Below, piece after piece: positions 1 to 8,866 of a DNA stretch of 52,468 nucleotides. The stretch spans positions 1 through 52,468 of the forward strand of contig JADYYE010000063.1 in assembly GCA_020853815.1 (NCBI GenBank), written 5' to 3'. The DNA is from Phycisphaerales bacterium (lineage in GTDB: Bacteria; Planctomycetota; Phycisphaerae; Phycisphaerales; UBA1924). Both the position numbers and the translations under genes were made by a program. The notes beneath the pieces were generated by a model, which was not told the origin of the DNA, ran no database searches, and saw only the letters and a program-made list of their open reading frames with translations. Position 1 is the stretch's first letter, and the number at the start of each line of letters is the position of its first letter.

Positions 1-4
1 CAGT

Positions 5-688
5 TCACGCGGCGCCCTTCGACGCCGCACGCTTGTGCTTCACAAACTCGATCACGACGGGGATGAGCGAGACCACGATGATCCCGAGCACCACCGCCTC
101 GAAGTGCTTCTTGACGAACTCGATATTGCCGAAGAACCAGCCCGCGCCGCTGCACAGGCCGACCCACAGCACACCGCCCGTGATATTGAAGAAGATGAAG
201 CGTCCGTAGTTCATCGCCCCCGCGCCCGCGACGAACGGGCAGAAGGTCCGCACGATCGGCACGAACTGGCCGATCATGACCGCCTTGCCCCCGTACTTCT
301 CGAAGAACGCGTTGGCCTTGTCCAGGTGCTTGCGATTCAGCACCCGCTCGATCAGCGTCGGACGCTGCCCGTCCGACAAATCCTTGCGGAAGACCCGCGG
401 ACCGACGTACCGACCGATCCAGTAGTTCGACGTGTTCCCCAGCACCGCGGCCAGGAGCAGGAGCCCCGTCGCGACCCAGATGTTCATCGATCCCCGGGCC
501 GCCAGAGCGCCGACCGTGAACAGCAGCGAATCGCCCGGGAGGAACGGCGTGACGACGAGCCCGGTCTCGCAGAACACGATCGCGAACAGCAGCGCGTAGA
601 CCCACGGGCCGTGCTGCGCGATGAACCCGTCCAGGAACCCCGGAAGGTCCCGCAGGATCGCGATGAAGTTGTCGAGGAGTTCCTGCAT
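5..688 (-). CDS. DedA-family inner-membrane protein
   Basis: A complete 227-residue multi-pass membrane protein of the DedA/SNARE-associated family. Members are linked to membrane homeostasis, proton-dependent transport and, in some cases, undecaprenyl-phosphate or lipid flipping; the substrate here cannot be told. The family signature is visible in the N-terminal half (ETGLVVTPFLPGDSLLF) and again as QFVPIVRTFCPFVAGAG near residue 145, with hydrophobic stretches at about residues 30-50, 70-90, 155-180 and 198-215. Length is normal for the family. The ATG follows a GAAGG six bases upstream. The gene lies 53 bases downstream of groEL on the same strand, so read-through from groEL is possible. 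Confidence 0.9.
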   Translation of the reverse strand: MQELLDNFIAILRDLPGFLDGFIAQHGPWVYALLFAIVFCETGLVVTPFLPGDSLLFTVGALAARGSMNIWVATGLLLLAAVLGNTSNYWIGRYVGPRVFRKDLSDGQRPTLIERVLNRKHLDKANAFFEKYGGKAVMIGQFVPIVRTFCPFVAGAGAMNYGRFIFFNITGGVLWVGLCSGAGWFFGNIEFVKKHFEAVVLGIIVVSLIPVVIEFVKHKRAASKGAA

Positions 689-741
689 GCACGGCCTTCG
701 GCCTCGCGTTTACGACGTTCGCGCGGCGAGATGTCGCTCGC

Positions 742-2493
742 TTAGAACCCCATCCCTCCCATGCCACCCATCCCACCCATTCCGCCCATGCCACCCATGC
801 CGCCCATGCCCGGCATGCCGCCGCCGGCGGGGGCCGCTTCCTTGGGCTCGGGCTTGCTGGTGACGAGGCAGTCGGCGGCGAGGAGCATGGTCGCGACGCT
901 GCACGCGTTGTTGAGCGCACAGCGATCGACCTTGGCCGGCGTGATGACGCCCTGCGAGACCAGATCGCCGTACTCGCCCGACAGCGCGTTGTAGCCGAAG
1001 TTGGCCTTGTCGCTCTCGGCGACCTTCGACACCACGACGGTGCCCTTGGCGCCCGCGTTGTCCGCGAGCGTCTGGAGCGGGACGGCCAGGGCGTCGAACA
1101 CCACCTTCACGCCCGACGCCACGTCGAACTTGAAGCGGCCGACGTCCTCGGCGCTCTTGTCGTCGTCCTTGGTGCCGGCCTTGCCGAACACGCCCTTGTA
1201 TTCCTTCATGCCCGCGATCGCCTTGCGGGCGCGGATGAACGACACGCCGCCGCCGGGGACGATGCCCTCGGCCACCGCGGCGCGGGTCGCGTGGAGCGCG
1301 TCCTCGATGCGGGCCTTCTTCTCCTTCAGTTCCGCCTCGCTGGCGGCGCCGACCTTGACCTGGGCCACGCCGCCCGCGAGCTTCGCCAGGCGCTCCTGGA
1401 GCTTCTCGCGGTCGTAATCGCTGGTGGTCTTGTCGATCTCGGAGCGGATTTGGGCGATGCGTCCCTGGATGGACTTGGTGTCGCCCGCGCCCTCGATGAC
1501 GGTGGTATTGTCGGCGTCGATCTCGATCTTCTTGGCCATGCCCAGGTGCTTGAGCTCGATCTTGTCGAGCTCGAGGCCCAGGTCCTTCATCACGGCGGTC
1601 GCGCCCGTCAGGATCGCGATGTCCTCGAGCATCGCCTTGCGGCGATCGCCGTAGCCCGGGGCCTTGACGGCGGCGACGTTGAGCGTGCCGCGCAGCTTGT
1701 TGATGACGAGCGTGGCGAGCGCCTCGCCGGTGATGTCCTCGGCAATGATGAGAAGGGGCTTCTTGGCGGCCATCACCTTTTCGAGGATGGGGACCAGCTT
1801 GGTCACGTTCTCGATCTTGTCCTCGTGGATGAGGACGAGGCACTTGTCGAGCTCGACCTTCATGTCTTCGGAGTTGGTGACGAAGTTGGGCGAGAGATAG
1901 CCGCGGTCGAACTGCATGCCCTCGACGACGGCGACCTCGGTATCGAGGCTCTTGCCCTCTTCGACGGTGATCACGCCGTCCTTGCCGACCTTCTCGAACG
2001 CGTCGGCCATGATCTTGCCGACCTCGGCGTCGTTGTTGGCGGAGATGGTGGCGACGTTCTGAATGTCGGCCTTGCCCTTGACGGGGGTGGCCATGTCGTC
2101 GATCGCCTTGCCGGCGGTCTCGACGGCGAGCTTCATGCCGCGGATCAGCGCGTTGGCGTCAACGCCGCTGGCGATGTGCTTGAGCCCTTCGCGGAAGAGG
2201 GCTTCGGCCAGGACGGTGGCGGTGGTCGTGCCGTCGCCGGCGTCGTCGCTGGTCTTGCTGGCGGCCTGCTTGACGAGGAGGGCGCCCATGTTTTCGAACT
2301 TGTTGGAGAGCTCGATTTCTTCGGCGACCGACACGCCGTCCTTGGTGACGGTGGGCCCGCCCCAGGACTTGTCGAGCACGGCATTGCGGCCGCGCGGCCC
2401 GAGGGTGGCCTTGACCGCCCGCGCCAGCTTCTCAACGCCGGCGAGCAGGGACTGACGAGCATTCACGTCGAAGGCGAGTTCTTTCGCACCCAT
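742..2493 (-). CDS. groEL: Chaperonin GroEL (60 kDa)
   Basis: Cytosolic ATP-dependent chaperonin subunit that forms the double-ring folding chamber. The ATP-binding [10 protein letters not shown] motif (near residue 86) and the later [19 protein letters not shown] segment carry the expected nucleotide and Mg contacts. At 583 residues it is longer than the usual 540-550: there is an Asp/Lys-rich insertion near residue 430 ([19 protein letters not shown] region) and an unusually long C-terminal tail of seven GGM repeats ending GGMGF. The start ATG has GGAG eight bases upstream. No groES is adjacent, so the co-chaperonin must lie elsewhere. I found no CIRCE element upstream, but there is a different 8-base inverted repeat at 2573-2601. 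Confidence 0.97.
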   Translation of the reverse strand: MGAKELAFDVNARQSLLAGVEKLARAVKATLGPRGRNAVLDKSWGGPTVTKDGVSVAEEIELSNKFENMGALLVKQAASKTSDDAGDGTTTATVLAEALFREGLKHIASGVDANALIRGMKLAVETAGKAIDDMATPVKGKADIQNVATISANNDAEVGKIMADAFEKVGKDGVITVEEGKSLDTEVAVVEGMQFDRGYLSPNFVTNSEDMKVELDKCLVLIHEDKIENVTKLVPILEKVMAAKKPLLIIAEDITGEALATLVINKLRGTLNVAAVKAPGYGDRRKAMLEDIAILTGATAVMKDLGLELDKIELKHLGMAKKIEIDADNTTVIEGAGDTKSIQGRIAQIRSEIDKTTSDYDREKLQERLAKLAGGVAQVKVGAASEAELKEKKARIEDALHATRAAVAEGIVPGGGVSFIRARKAIAGMKEYKGVFGKAGTKDDDKSAEDVGRFKFDVASGVKVVFDALAVPLQTLADNAGAKGTVVVSKVAESDKANFGYNALSGEYGDLVSQGVITPAKVDRCALNNACSVATMLLAADCLVTSKPEPKEAAPAGGGMPGMGGMGGMGGMGGMGGMGGMGF

Positions 2494-2572
2494 TTCTCAA
2501 GCTCCAAATAAAACCCAAATCGAGTTGGTTTGACGGCAACGGGGCGATCGATCGCACGAGAAGCCGGGGCCT

Positions 2573-2601
2573 CCCGAGAATGATCGCGCCGAGTTCTCGG
2601 G
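2573..2601. promoter_or_regulatory. Inverted repeat upstream of groEL
   Basis: Perfect 8-base arms CCCGAGAA and TTCTCGGG separated by 13 bases, lying 80-108 bases upstream of the groEL start in the 297-base divergent gap between groEL and nuoA. It is neither the sequence nor the 9-N9-9 layout of CIRCE. It could be a repressor operator or an RNA hairpin in the groEL leader. The rest of this gap holds no convincing promoter hexamers or small gene. Confidence 0.4.
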
Positions 2602-2715
2602 CAACCCCTGTGCCAACGCGGGGCGGACCGGAGCACGCGAAATCCGCGCGTCCGCACGCGAAACGCGGCCTTGGAAGGATCACGGGCCTGTCAGGCCGCG
2701 TGGAGGCTGTCGGCG

Positions 2716-2734
2716 GCCTGCCGAGTTGGCAGGC
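2716..2734. repeat. Short perfect stem-loop in groEL-nuoA gap
   Basis: A 7-base inverted repeat, GCCTGCC and GGCAGGC around a GAGTT loop, 57 bases upstream of the nuoA start. It has no T-tract on either side, so it does not look like an intrinsic terminator. It may be a protein-binding site or chance in G+C-rich DNA. Confidence 0.3.
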
Positions 2735-2790
2735 GGGGTCGTTCGGCGTCGGTGTGGCAGGCGGGCGGGACGGGGCTATCATCGGGCCTC

Positions 2791-3189
2791 ATGCCGAACC
2801 TCTTGGCCACCTCCGACCTCTCGTCGTACCTGCCCATCTTTTTGGTCACGCTGATGGCGATCGGGTTTGCGGTCGCCAACTTCGCCATCACCATGGTCCT
2901 TGGGCCCAAGCGCGACGGCAAAGTAAAGGGCGAAACGTATGAGAGCGGCATGGTGCCGATGGGCACGGCCCGCAAGCGATTCAACGTTCGCTTCTACCTC
3001 ATCGCGATGGTCTTCCTGGTGTTCGACGTCGAGATCATCTTCCTGTATCCCTGGGCCACCACGTTCCCGAACCTGGCGTCGGGCGATTCCAACGCGATCA
3101 TCTGGCTGTCGCGCATCTTCTTCTTCCTGCTGACCACGGTGGTCGCCTACGTCTACGGGTATCGCAAGGGCGTCTTCAAGTTCGACTGA
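2791..3189 (+). CDS. nuoA: NADH-quinone oxidoreductase subunit A
   Basis: Small membrane subunit of respiratory complex I (132 residues), which helps connect the peripheral arm to the proton-pumping arm. Three hydrophobic helices are seen (about residues 13-35, 72-90 and 104-122), and the conserved loop YESGMVPMGTARKRFNVRF is intact, followed by the acidic FDVEIIFLYPW. The ATG at 2791 gives the normal family length; longer in-frame starts would add a non-homologous Arg/Ala-rich stretch. No other nuo gene is in the window: the next gene is an unrelated phosphodiesterase and the upstream neighbour is divergent, so this nuoA stands alone. A terminator-like hairpin starts four bases after the stop codon. 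Confidence 0.93.
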   Translation: MPNLLATSDLSSYLPIFLVTLMAIGFAVANFAITMVLGPKRDGKVKGETYESGMVPMGTARKRFNVRFYLIAMVFLVFDVEIIFLYPWATTFPNLASGDSNAIIWLSRIFFFLLTTVVAYVYGYRKGVFKFD

Positions 3190-3192
3190 ACA

Positions 3193-3210
3193 GCGGACGA
3201 TCGCGTCCGC
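3193..3210 (+). terminator. Hairpin just after nuoA
   Basis: A 7-base perfect stem, GCGGACG and CGTCCGC with ATCG loop, starting four bases after the nuoA stop. There is no T-tract, so it would be a weak terminator or an mRNA-stabilising hairpin. Its position at the gene end supports monocistronic nuoA. Confidence 0.35.
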
Positions 3211-3404
3211 GAACCATTGAAGCGACTCGTGGGAATCCCGCGCGCGACGGCGCGAAGTTCGATAACCGGCGGCCCAACGCGCGTCACAGCCCGCAATGGT
3301 CGCGGCGTTTGCAGGGCAATCCCCCTTCATTCGGCACGCAAGCCCCGGATTGTCCGGCGCTTGCCGATGTCCACTCCGCACACAGGAAGCGTGCCGGAGA
3401 ATTG

Positions 3405-5177
3405 ATGGCGGAGTCTGGACCCATCCCGTCGGTGCCCACCCACCCGTTCCCGATCAACGCGGGGAACACGAGCGCGGCGTTTCAGCCGATCGTGGACGTG
3501 ACGATGGGCGCGGTCGCGGGTTATGAGGCTTTGACGCGCTCGGGTCCGGGAAATCCGTTCGCCAACCCCGGGCAGCTCTTCGACTGGGCCGAACGGAACA
3601 ATGTGCTGTGGGAGACCGAGGACGTGACTCGCGGGGTGTCGCTGGACGCGGCGGCCCGGTGGCCCGCGGGTGTGCAGCTTTTTCTGAACAACTCGCCGCA
3701 GGTCTTCGCCGATCCGCGCTTCGCCGACGCGCTTTTGGAGAGCGTGCGTCGGACGCCGGGGCTGACACCCAGCCGCATCGTGCTGGAGATCACGGAGCGA
3801 TCGGAGCAGCAGCACGTCGACGGGCTTGAAGCGCAGCTGCGCAAGCTGCGCGAGGCGGGATTCCAGATCGCGATCGACGACGTGGGTGCGGGGACGAGCG
3901 GCCTGAACCGCATCATGGCCCTGCGCCCGGACTGGCTCAAGATCGATCGTGAACTTGTCGGGGGCATCGATCACGATCGCGTGAAGCAGAACCTCATGCG
4001 GTTCTTCGTTCACTTTGCGCGTCTGTCGGGCGTGCGCCTGATCGCGGAAGGGATCGAGAAGCGAGAGGAGCTGGTCACGCTCATCGAACTGGGCGTCACG
4101 TATGCCCAGGGCTTCTATCTTGGGAAGCCCGGCTCACGAGAGCAGACGCTCGACCCACGCCTCGGCGAGTGGCTGCGCGAGCAATGGCGCGACGCGGCGT
4201 CGGAGCGGTTCCGCGATCCGCGTCGCACGCGCGTGCTTCGACTCGCCAAGCCGGCGTCCACGATCGCTTCCTCGTCGCCCGTGCGCGAGGTAGCGAGCCA
4301 GTTCCTGCGCCAGCCGGCGCTGGCGGGGATCGCGGTCCTGGACGGCGGTCGGTTCGTCGGGTGGTGCGAGCGCGACCAGGTGCTCCGGGCCGCGGGCGAC
4401 CTGCGCGCGTCGCAGCCGATCGGGTTCCTTGTTTCGGCGGACTCGATCACGGCGACGGGGGAGACGACCGTGGTGGAGGCGCTGGACCTGGTGCTGTCGC
4501 GCGACGATCGCTCGCTGGGCCGCCCGCTGGTGATCGTCGACGAGGGGCGGGTCGCGGGGATCGTGATGATGCGCGAGCTTCTGCACGCGGTGGCGGACGT
4601 GGCGAACACGTCGCAATCGCGGCTGGCGCCGGTGACGGGGCTGCCGGGGCGTGTCCGCGCCGACGAGCATGTGCGGACGCTGATCGCGCAGCACGGCGAA
4701 CCGCCCATGGACGCGGCCCTGGTTGATCTCCGAAACTTCCAGCAGTACAACTCTCGATTCGGGTTTGATCTTGGTGATCAGTTGCTGCGCCGGGTGATGA
4801 CGATGCTTCAGCTCTTGGTCTCCAAGAGCGAACCCGACACGTTTATCGCGCACCTGGGTGACGATCGCTTCCTCATTACGGCGCCGGCAGGCCGCCTGGC
4901 CCGGCGCCTTCCCATCCTGCTCCAGCAGTTCGATCGCGAGCTCGACACGACCGGAGCGTCGCTGGCCCCCTCGACGGCGGGCGTGATCTCGCCGGACTCC
5001 ACGAGCGTGGGGCTGCGGGCGGTGCTGATCCCGACGCCGTTCACGGGGATCGAATCGCCGCGCGACCTGATCCAGGCGGCGACGCGGGCCCGCTCGCGCC
5101 ACGCGACGGAGTTCGGGCGCTCGGTGCTGATCAGCGCCGAGGCATTGCCTCCCGGCGACGAGCGTCGCACGGCGTAG
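3405..5177 (+). CDS. Cyclic-di-GMP phosphodiesterase, EAL-CBS-degenerate GGDEF
   Basis: A 590-residue soluble signalling protein expected to hydrolyse cyclic di-GMP. The EAL domain (about residues 22-265) retains the key residues: YEALTR, the Asn in FLNNSPQVF, LEITE, the DDVGAG pair, LKID, AEGIE and AQGFYLGKP, so it should be catalytically active. Two CBS motifs follow (about 290-410; LAGIAVLDGGRFVGW and RPLVIVDEGRVAGIV), suited to sensing adenine nucleotides. The last 160 residues are GGDEF-like, but the signature has become HLGDDRF, so cyclase activity is probably lost. The start at 3405 is chosen because GGAGA lies four bases upstream; an upstream in-frame ATG at 3309 has no such site and adds non-homologous sequence. 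No transmembrane segment is seen. Confidence 0.9.
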   Translation: MAESGPIPSVPTHPFPINAGNTSAAFQPIVDVTMGAVAGYEALTRSGPGNPFANPGQLFDWAERNNVLWETEDVTRGVSLDAAARWPAGVQLFLNNSPQVFADPRFADALLESVRRTPGLTPSRIVLEITERSEQQHVDGLEAQLRKLREAGFQIAIDDVGAGTSGLNRIMALRPDWLKIDRELVGGIDHDRVKQNLMRFFVHFARLSGVRLIAEGIEKREELVTLIELGVTYAQGFYLGKPGSREQTLDPRLGEWLREQWRDAASERFRDPRRTRVLRLAKPASTIASSSPVREVASQFLRQPALAGIAVLDGGRFVGWCERDQVLRAAGDLRASQPIGFLVSADSITATGETTVVEALDLVLSRDDRSLGRPLVIVDEGRVAGIVMMRELLHAVADVANTSQSRLAPVTGLPGRVRADEHVRTLIAQHGEPPMDAALVDLRNFQQYNSRFGFDLGDQLLRRVMTMLQLLVSKSEPDTFIAHLGDDRFLITAPAGRLARRLPILLQQFDRELDTTGASLAPSTAGVISPDSTSVGLRAVLIPTPFTGIESPRDLIQAATRARSRHATEFGRSVLISAEALPPGDERRTA

Positions 5178-5377
5178 CGGACGGGTCATTCTCACGGCGC
5201 GGCCGTCGAATCTCGAGTGGACTCTCCCGACTTCGGTTCGAGCCATGCGCTCGGGGTGGTTCGGCCCGGACCATTCATCGCGAACTCGCCCAGGTCCGGC
5301 GTCGATAGGCACAAGAATCGGGTCGGTCGTTCCGTCGACTTCCCGATCTCCCCTAGCATTCGGCCGTGCCCTCGAAG

Positions 5378-5806
5378 ATGCCAGCCCGGATTCCCTTGCT
5401 GAGCCGGCTGGCGGCGGGGCTGGTCGCGCTGTCGCTTCTGGGTCTGCTGGTGACCGCCGGTTGGCTAAGGCCCGCGGGCGCGGGGCACGGCACGCACACG
5501 CAGCTCGGGCTGCTGCAGTGCGGATGGGTGGCGGCGATCGGGAAGCCCTGCCCGACGTGCGGCATGACGACCGCGTTTGCGCACGCCGCGCACGGGAACA
5601 TCGCCCGATCGCTGGTCGTCCAACCGATGGGGGCGATCCTGGCGATCGCGGCGGCGGCGGGTTTCTGGGGGTGTGTGCACGCGGCGGTGTTCGGGTCGCG
5701 CGTGGGATCGGCGGCTGGCGGGCTGCTTTTGCCGCGGGTATTGTGGTGGATCGCGGGAGCAACCGTGGCGGCGTGGGCGTACAAGTGGTGGACCTGGCCG
5801 ACCTGA
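5378..5806 (+). CDS. DUF2752 membrane protein
   Basis: A 142-residue integral membrane protein of unknown function. It carries the DUF2752 hallmark PCPTCGMTTAF with its Cys-x2-Cys pair, preceded by an N-terminal hydrophobic helix (about residues 10-30) and followed by two more (about 80-105 and 115-135). Such proteins are widespread in planctomycetes and Bacteroidetes; the cysteine pair suggests metal binding or redox chemistry, but this is unproven. No ribosome-binding site is clear. ATG 5378 is preferred over an in-frame GTG at 5366. It may head a transcript running into the lipoprotein genes 62 bases downstream. Confidence 0.72.
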   Translation: MPARIPLLSRLAAGLVALSLLGLLVTAGWLRPAGAGHGTHTQLGLLQCGWVAAIGKPCPTCGMTTAFAHAAHGNIARSLVVQPMGAILAIAAAAGFWGCVHAAVFGSRVGSAAGGLLLPRVLWWIAGATVAAWAYKWWTWPT

Positions 5807-5868
5807 TCGATACGGGCGGGCGGGGCGAGGGATCGGGCGGGAATGATGGGCCCGAGCGGACGAGAGCA

Positions 5869-6543
5869 ATGGCGATGATCACGCGATTCCAAACCAAGCG
5901 GTGGATGTTGCCCTCGGCGTTGGCGCTCATGGCGTCAACGGCAGGATGCCAATTGTTCGGCGTGCTGGGCACGGCCTATGAAGAGAGCGCGGACCATCTC
6001 GTCAGGGCGCAATACGAAGGACTGAAGGGCAAAACCTACGCGGTGCTGGTCGTCAGCGATCGCGGGATCGAGGCGGATTTTCCGGGCGTGACGGCGGAGA
6101 TCACGGCTCGCATCAACGAACGCCTCGCCGATCCCGCCAATGGCGTGGGCGCGACAGGGCACATCCAATCGAAAGATCTGCTCAAGTACTTTTTCAACCA
6201 CCCGGAGTCGACCACCAAGCCCGGCGGCAAGCTGGCGGAGGACCTGGGCGTGGACCGCGTGATCCGCGTCGACCTCTACGAGTTTCGCGTGAACGACCCG
6301 GGCAATCAGTATGTCTGGGAGGGCGTCGCCGCCGCGAGCGTGGGCGTGATCGAGGGAGATTCGATCACGCCGGACGAGAATGCGTTCCGCTCGACCCAGC
6401 GCGTCGCATTCCCGGACAAGTCGGGAATCACCCAGACGGACCTGGCGGGCCAGGTCGTGATGTCGGCGCTTGTAAAGCGCCTCACCGATCGCGTCGCCTG
6501 GCTCTTCCACGACCATCAGGAACCGATCAGAATCACCTATTGA
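5869..6543 (+). CDS. Exported lipoprotein, alpha/beta fold, first of a related pair
   Basis: A 224-residue lipoprotein. The signal peptide ends in a lipobox (MASTAGC), so the mature protein should be anchored by Cys near residue 25. The body begins with a strand-turn segment (KTYAVLVVSDRG), a helix (ITARINERLAD) and then DRVIRVDLYEFRV, an order also found in the next gene and reminiscent of the CsgG/TolB-N type alpha/beta fold. No catalytic motif is seen. The first ATG of the closely spaced pair at 5869 and 5875 is used. The gene is flanked by 62-63 base gaps, consistent with one operon with the DUF2752 gene and the next lipoprotein. Function unknown. Confidence 0.75.
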   Translation: MAMITRFQTKRWMLPSALALMASTAGCQLFGVLGTAYEESADHLVRAQYEGLKGKTYAVLVVSDRGIEADFPGVTAEITARINERLADPANGVGATGHIQSKDLLKYFFNHPESTTKPGGKLAEDLGVDRVIRVDLYEFRVNDPGNQYVWEGVAAASVGVIEGDSITPDENAFRSTQRVAFPDKSGITQTDLAGQVVMSALVKRLTDRVAWLFHDHQEPIRITY

Positions 6544-6606
6544 TCCCCGTTCGGAGACTCCTCGTTCGGCGACTCTTCGACCCAAGGCACAAAGGCCATA
6601 CCCCGC

Positions 6607-7299
6607 ATGATCCGACGCAGAACATCGAACCAGTTTCGCTCTCGCGCTCGTCGCTTGGCCGTCGGATCGCTGGCGGCGCTCGCGCTCTCGGCCCCGCTGC
6701 TCTCCGCCGGGTGCAACTGGGTCGCGGCGGGGTTTTTGCTGGTTCACGGACCGCCGCGGATCGAGGCGCGTCACACGCTGCAGAAGGAGCGCACCACGGT
6801 GATCTTCGTGGACGATCGATCGAACCAGCTCCCGACGCGGGCGCTCCGCGATGTGATCGCACGCGCGGCCCAAGAAACGCTCTTGGCGGAAGGGGCGCTG
6901 ATCAACGTCGTGGATTGCAAGGCCGCGTTCAGCGCCGTCGCCTCGGAGAAGTCCAGCGAGCCGATGGACCTGATAGCGCTGGCCAAGGCGGTGCAGGCCG
7001 AGGTGTTGGTCTACGCGGCGGTCGAGTCGTTCACGCTTTCGGAGGACGGCGGGAGCGTGTCGCCCAGCATCGCGATGCGCGTGAAGGTGATGGACGCGGG
7101 GCTCGGCAAGCGTGTGTGGCCCGAAGAAAAGACGGGCTCGTCGGTCGTCTCGACCAGCCGCACCGGCCAGGGCTTCAAGCCCACGAGCCAGAGTGACATG
7201 GCGAAGATGGAGCAGGAAGCGGCGAAGCAGGCGGGCATGGCGCTCGCGCAGGTTTTCTTCAGCCACGAGCGTGATTCGTCGGGCCTCAAGGGCGAGTGA
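6607..7299 (+). CDS. Exported lipoprotein, second of a related pair
   Basis: A 230-residue lipoprotein with an Arg-rich n-region, a hydrophobic core and a lipobox LLSAGC (Cys near residue 36). The mature part repeats the plan of the preceding lipoprotein: TTVIFVDDRSNQ, a helix (LRDVIARAAQETLL) and AEVLVYAAVESFTL, then VKVMDAGLGKRVWPEE. The two are probably diverged paralogues working at the same membrane. The pattern recalls periplasmic CsgG-like assembly lipoproteins, but the CsgG pore-forming segment cannot be recognised, so no transport role is claimed. It ends 15 bases before the next gene. Confidence 0.75.
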   Translation: MIRRRTSNQFRSRARRLAVGSLAALALSAPLLSAGCNWVAAGFLLVHGPPRIEARHTLQKERTTVIFVDDRSNQLPTRALRDVIARAAQETLLAEGALINVVDCKAAFSAVASEKSSEPMDLIALAKAVQAEVLVYAAVESFTLSEDGGSVSPSIAMRVKVMDAGLGKRVWPEEKTGSSVVSTSRTGQGFKPTSQSDMAKMEQEAAKQAGMALAQVFFSHERDSSGLKGE

Positions 7300-7314
7300 T
7301 CGCGGAGCGAGTCC

Positions 7315-8307
7315 ATGCGAGTGCTCCACTTGATCGCGCCGCCGGACCCCGCCCGCGTCGGGCCTTGGGCTCGGGAAGAGGCCGATCGCAGCGACGCCGC
7401 GGTGCGCCTGTGCGTCGAGGTCATCAATCGCGAATCACGCGTTTCTGAAGCGAAAGAGAAGCACGCCGTCATCCTGATCGGCGGGAGCGGCGTCGAGCGC
7501 CGCGCCGGTTGGCTCGGGCTCACGACCACGGATCGCGTCGCGCCACCCGCGGGGATCGCGGCGCTGGCATGGCGTGGTGTGCGGCGGCTCGCGCTGGCCC
7601 GCGGCCCGCACGACATCGTTCAGCCCTGGTCGGATGACCTGGTGCGCCTCGCGCACATGATCGGGATGGGGCGCGTGTGTCCGCCGCCGAGCGAGTTGGT
7701 CTCGACACCGACGCGACGCACGCGTGCGGAGACTCGCACGGCGTTGGGAGTACACGACGATCGCCCGCTGGTGCTCATGCTGGCCGACCCGCCCGCGTCG
7801 ATCGACGTTCGCCAGTGCTGTTTTCTCGCGGGGCTCTTCGAGGTTGCCGATTGGCCGGGCCAAGTCGTGGTTCCGGCACGCCCGACCTCGCGCTCGCGCC
7901 GGCTTTCGGCGCCGATGAGGCTCGCCCACGCGACGCTGACCGATCTGCCCACGCCGGCGCTCGTGCATGCGTGCGACCTGGCCGCGCTCCTGCCTCCATC
8001 GCACGGCCCGGTGTCGCCCGAGCATCCGGCGATCGCGGCCTCGGTCGAGATGGCGCTGCGCGCCGGCTTGCCCGTGATCGTGCCTCCCGGTTCGCCGTCG
8101 GCCGATCGCATGGGGGCGATCGATCCGGCGCTGGTGGCCTTGTGGAACACGGGGGCCGCGATCGCGACGGCGCTGGGGCCGCTGATTTCCGACCCCGCCC
8201 ACCGCGATGCGCTATCGCGTGCGTGCGCCGCGGCAGCGCGACCCGCGAACTTCGAGTTCGTCACGAGGGCCTGGCGAGCTTCCTCGCGCGTACTCTCCCA
8301 CACATGA
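7315..8307 (+). CDS. Hypothetical protein, possibly glycosyltransferase-like
   Basis: A 330-residue soluble protein that I do not recognise with confidence. The layout is weakly reminiscent of a GT-B glycosyltransferase: an opening MRVLHLIAPP strand, a middle segment RPLVLMLADPPAS, and a C-terminal part with HACDLAALLPPSHGPVSPEHP followed by SVEMALRAGLPVIVPPGSPS, which resembles the nucleotide-sugar half of family 4 enzymes. A clear E-x7-E motif is missing. The start ATG has GGAG seven bases upstream. The stop overlaps the ATG of the tyrosine phosphatase gene (ATGA), so the two are translated together. That pairing would fit a cell-surface polysaccharide role, but this is inference. Confidence 0.6.
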   Translation: MRVLHLIAPPDPARVGPWAREEADRSDAAVRLCVEVINRESRVSEAKEKHAVILIGGSGVERRAGWLGLTTTDRVAPPAGIAALAWRGVRRLALARGPHDIVQPWSDDLVRLAHMIGMGRVCPPPSELVSTPTRRTRAETRTALGVHDDRPLVLMLADPPASIDVRQCCFLAGLFEVADWPGQVVVPARPTSRSRRLSAPMRLAHATLTDLPTPALVHACDLAALLPPSHGPVSPEHPAIAASVEMALRAGLPVIVPPGSPSADRMGAIDPALVALWNTGAAIATALGPLISDPAHRDALSRACAAAARPANFEFVTRAWRASSRVLSHT

Positions 8308-8849
8308 CCCGCCCGATCGATCCAAACCGGCCCGCGAGGATTGGCGTTCTCTTCGTGTGTCTCGGGAATATCTGTCGCTCGCCGCTCGCGGAGGGAATCT
8401 TCATCCACCTCGCTCGCGAGCGCGGGCAGCTTGACCGCTTCGACATCGATTCCTGCGGCACGGGCGCCTGGCACGTCGGGCACGACGCCGACAGCCGATC
8501 CATCCGCGTTGCGGCCAAGCACGGCATCAAGCTCGTTCACGAAGCACGCCAACTCGAGCCCCACGCCGACTTCGCACGCTATCAACTGCTCCTGCCGATG
8601 GATCGGTCCAATAGGCGGGGCGTGCTGGCCGCGGGCTCGCGCTACGCGATCAACCCATCGCGCGTTCGGCTCATGCGCTCGTTCGACCCCGCGCACGTCG
8701 CGACGGCGGACGTGCCCGAAGTGCCCGATCCCTACGAGGGGAGCGACGACGGCTTCGAGCGTGTCTTCCACATGCTCCATCGCGCGTGCGGCGGCCTGCT
8801 CGACCGGCTCGCGGAACCCGGCGGCCTCGATGCGATCATCGACCGCTGA
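8304..8849 (+). CDS. Low-molecular-weight protein-tyrosine phosphatase
   Basis: A 181-residue cytosolic phosphatase. The active-site loop FVCLGNICRSPLAEG supplies the nucleophilic Cys and the Arg of C-x5-R, and the general-acid aspartate sits in VPDPYEG near residue 145. In bacteria such enzymes commonly dephosphorylate tyrosine kinases that control exopolysaccharide export; some instead belong to the arsenate reductase class, but the DPY motif favours a phosphatase. The start overlaps the upstream stop codon by four bases. The gene converges on sucB with only 17 bases between the stop codons and no visible terminator. Confidence 0.92.
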   Translation: MTRPIDPNRPARIGVLFVCLGNICRSPLAEGIFIHLARERGQLDRFDIDSCGTGAWHVGHDADSRSIRVAAKHGIKLVHEARQLEPHADFARYQLLLPMDRSNRRGVLAAGSRYAINPSRVRLMRSFDPAHVATADVPEVPDPYEGSDDGFERVFHMLHRACGGLLDRLAEPGGLDAIIDR

Positions 8850-8866
8850 CGGGCGCTACGCCGAAA

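Noticed and set aside
2494-2790. CIRCE element or sigma-32-type promoter for groEL
   Set aside because: No TTAGCACTC-type arms are present and the best -35/-10-like pair has unsuitable spacing.
5225-5270. tRNA-like GGTTCGAG in the gap before the DUF2752 gene
   Set aside because: No paired T-arm, anticodon arm or acceptor stem can be formed around it.
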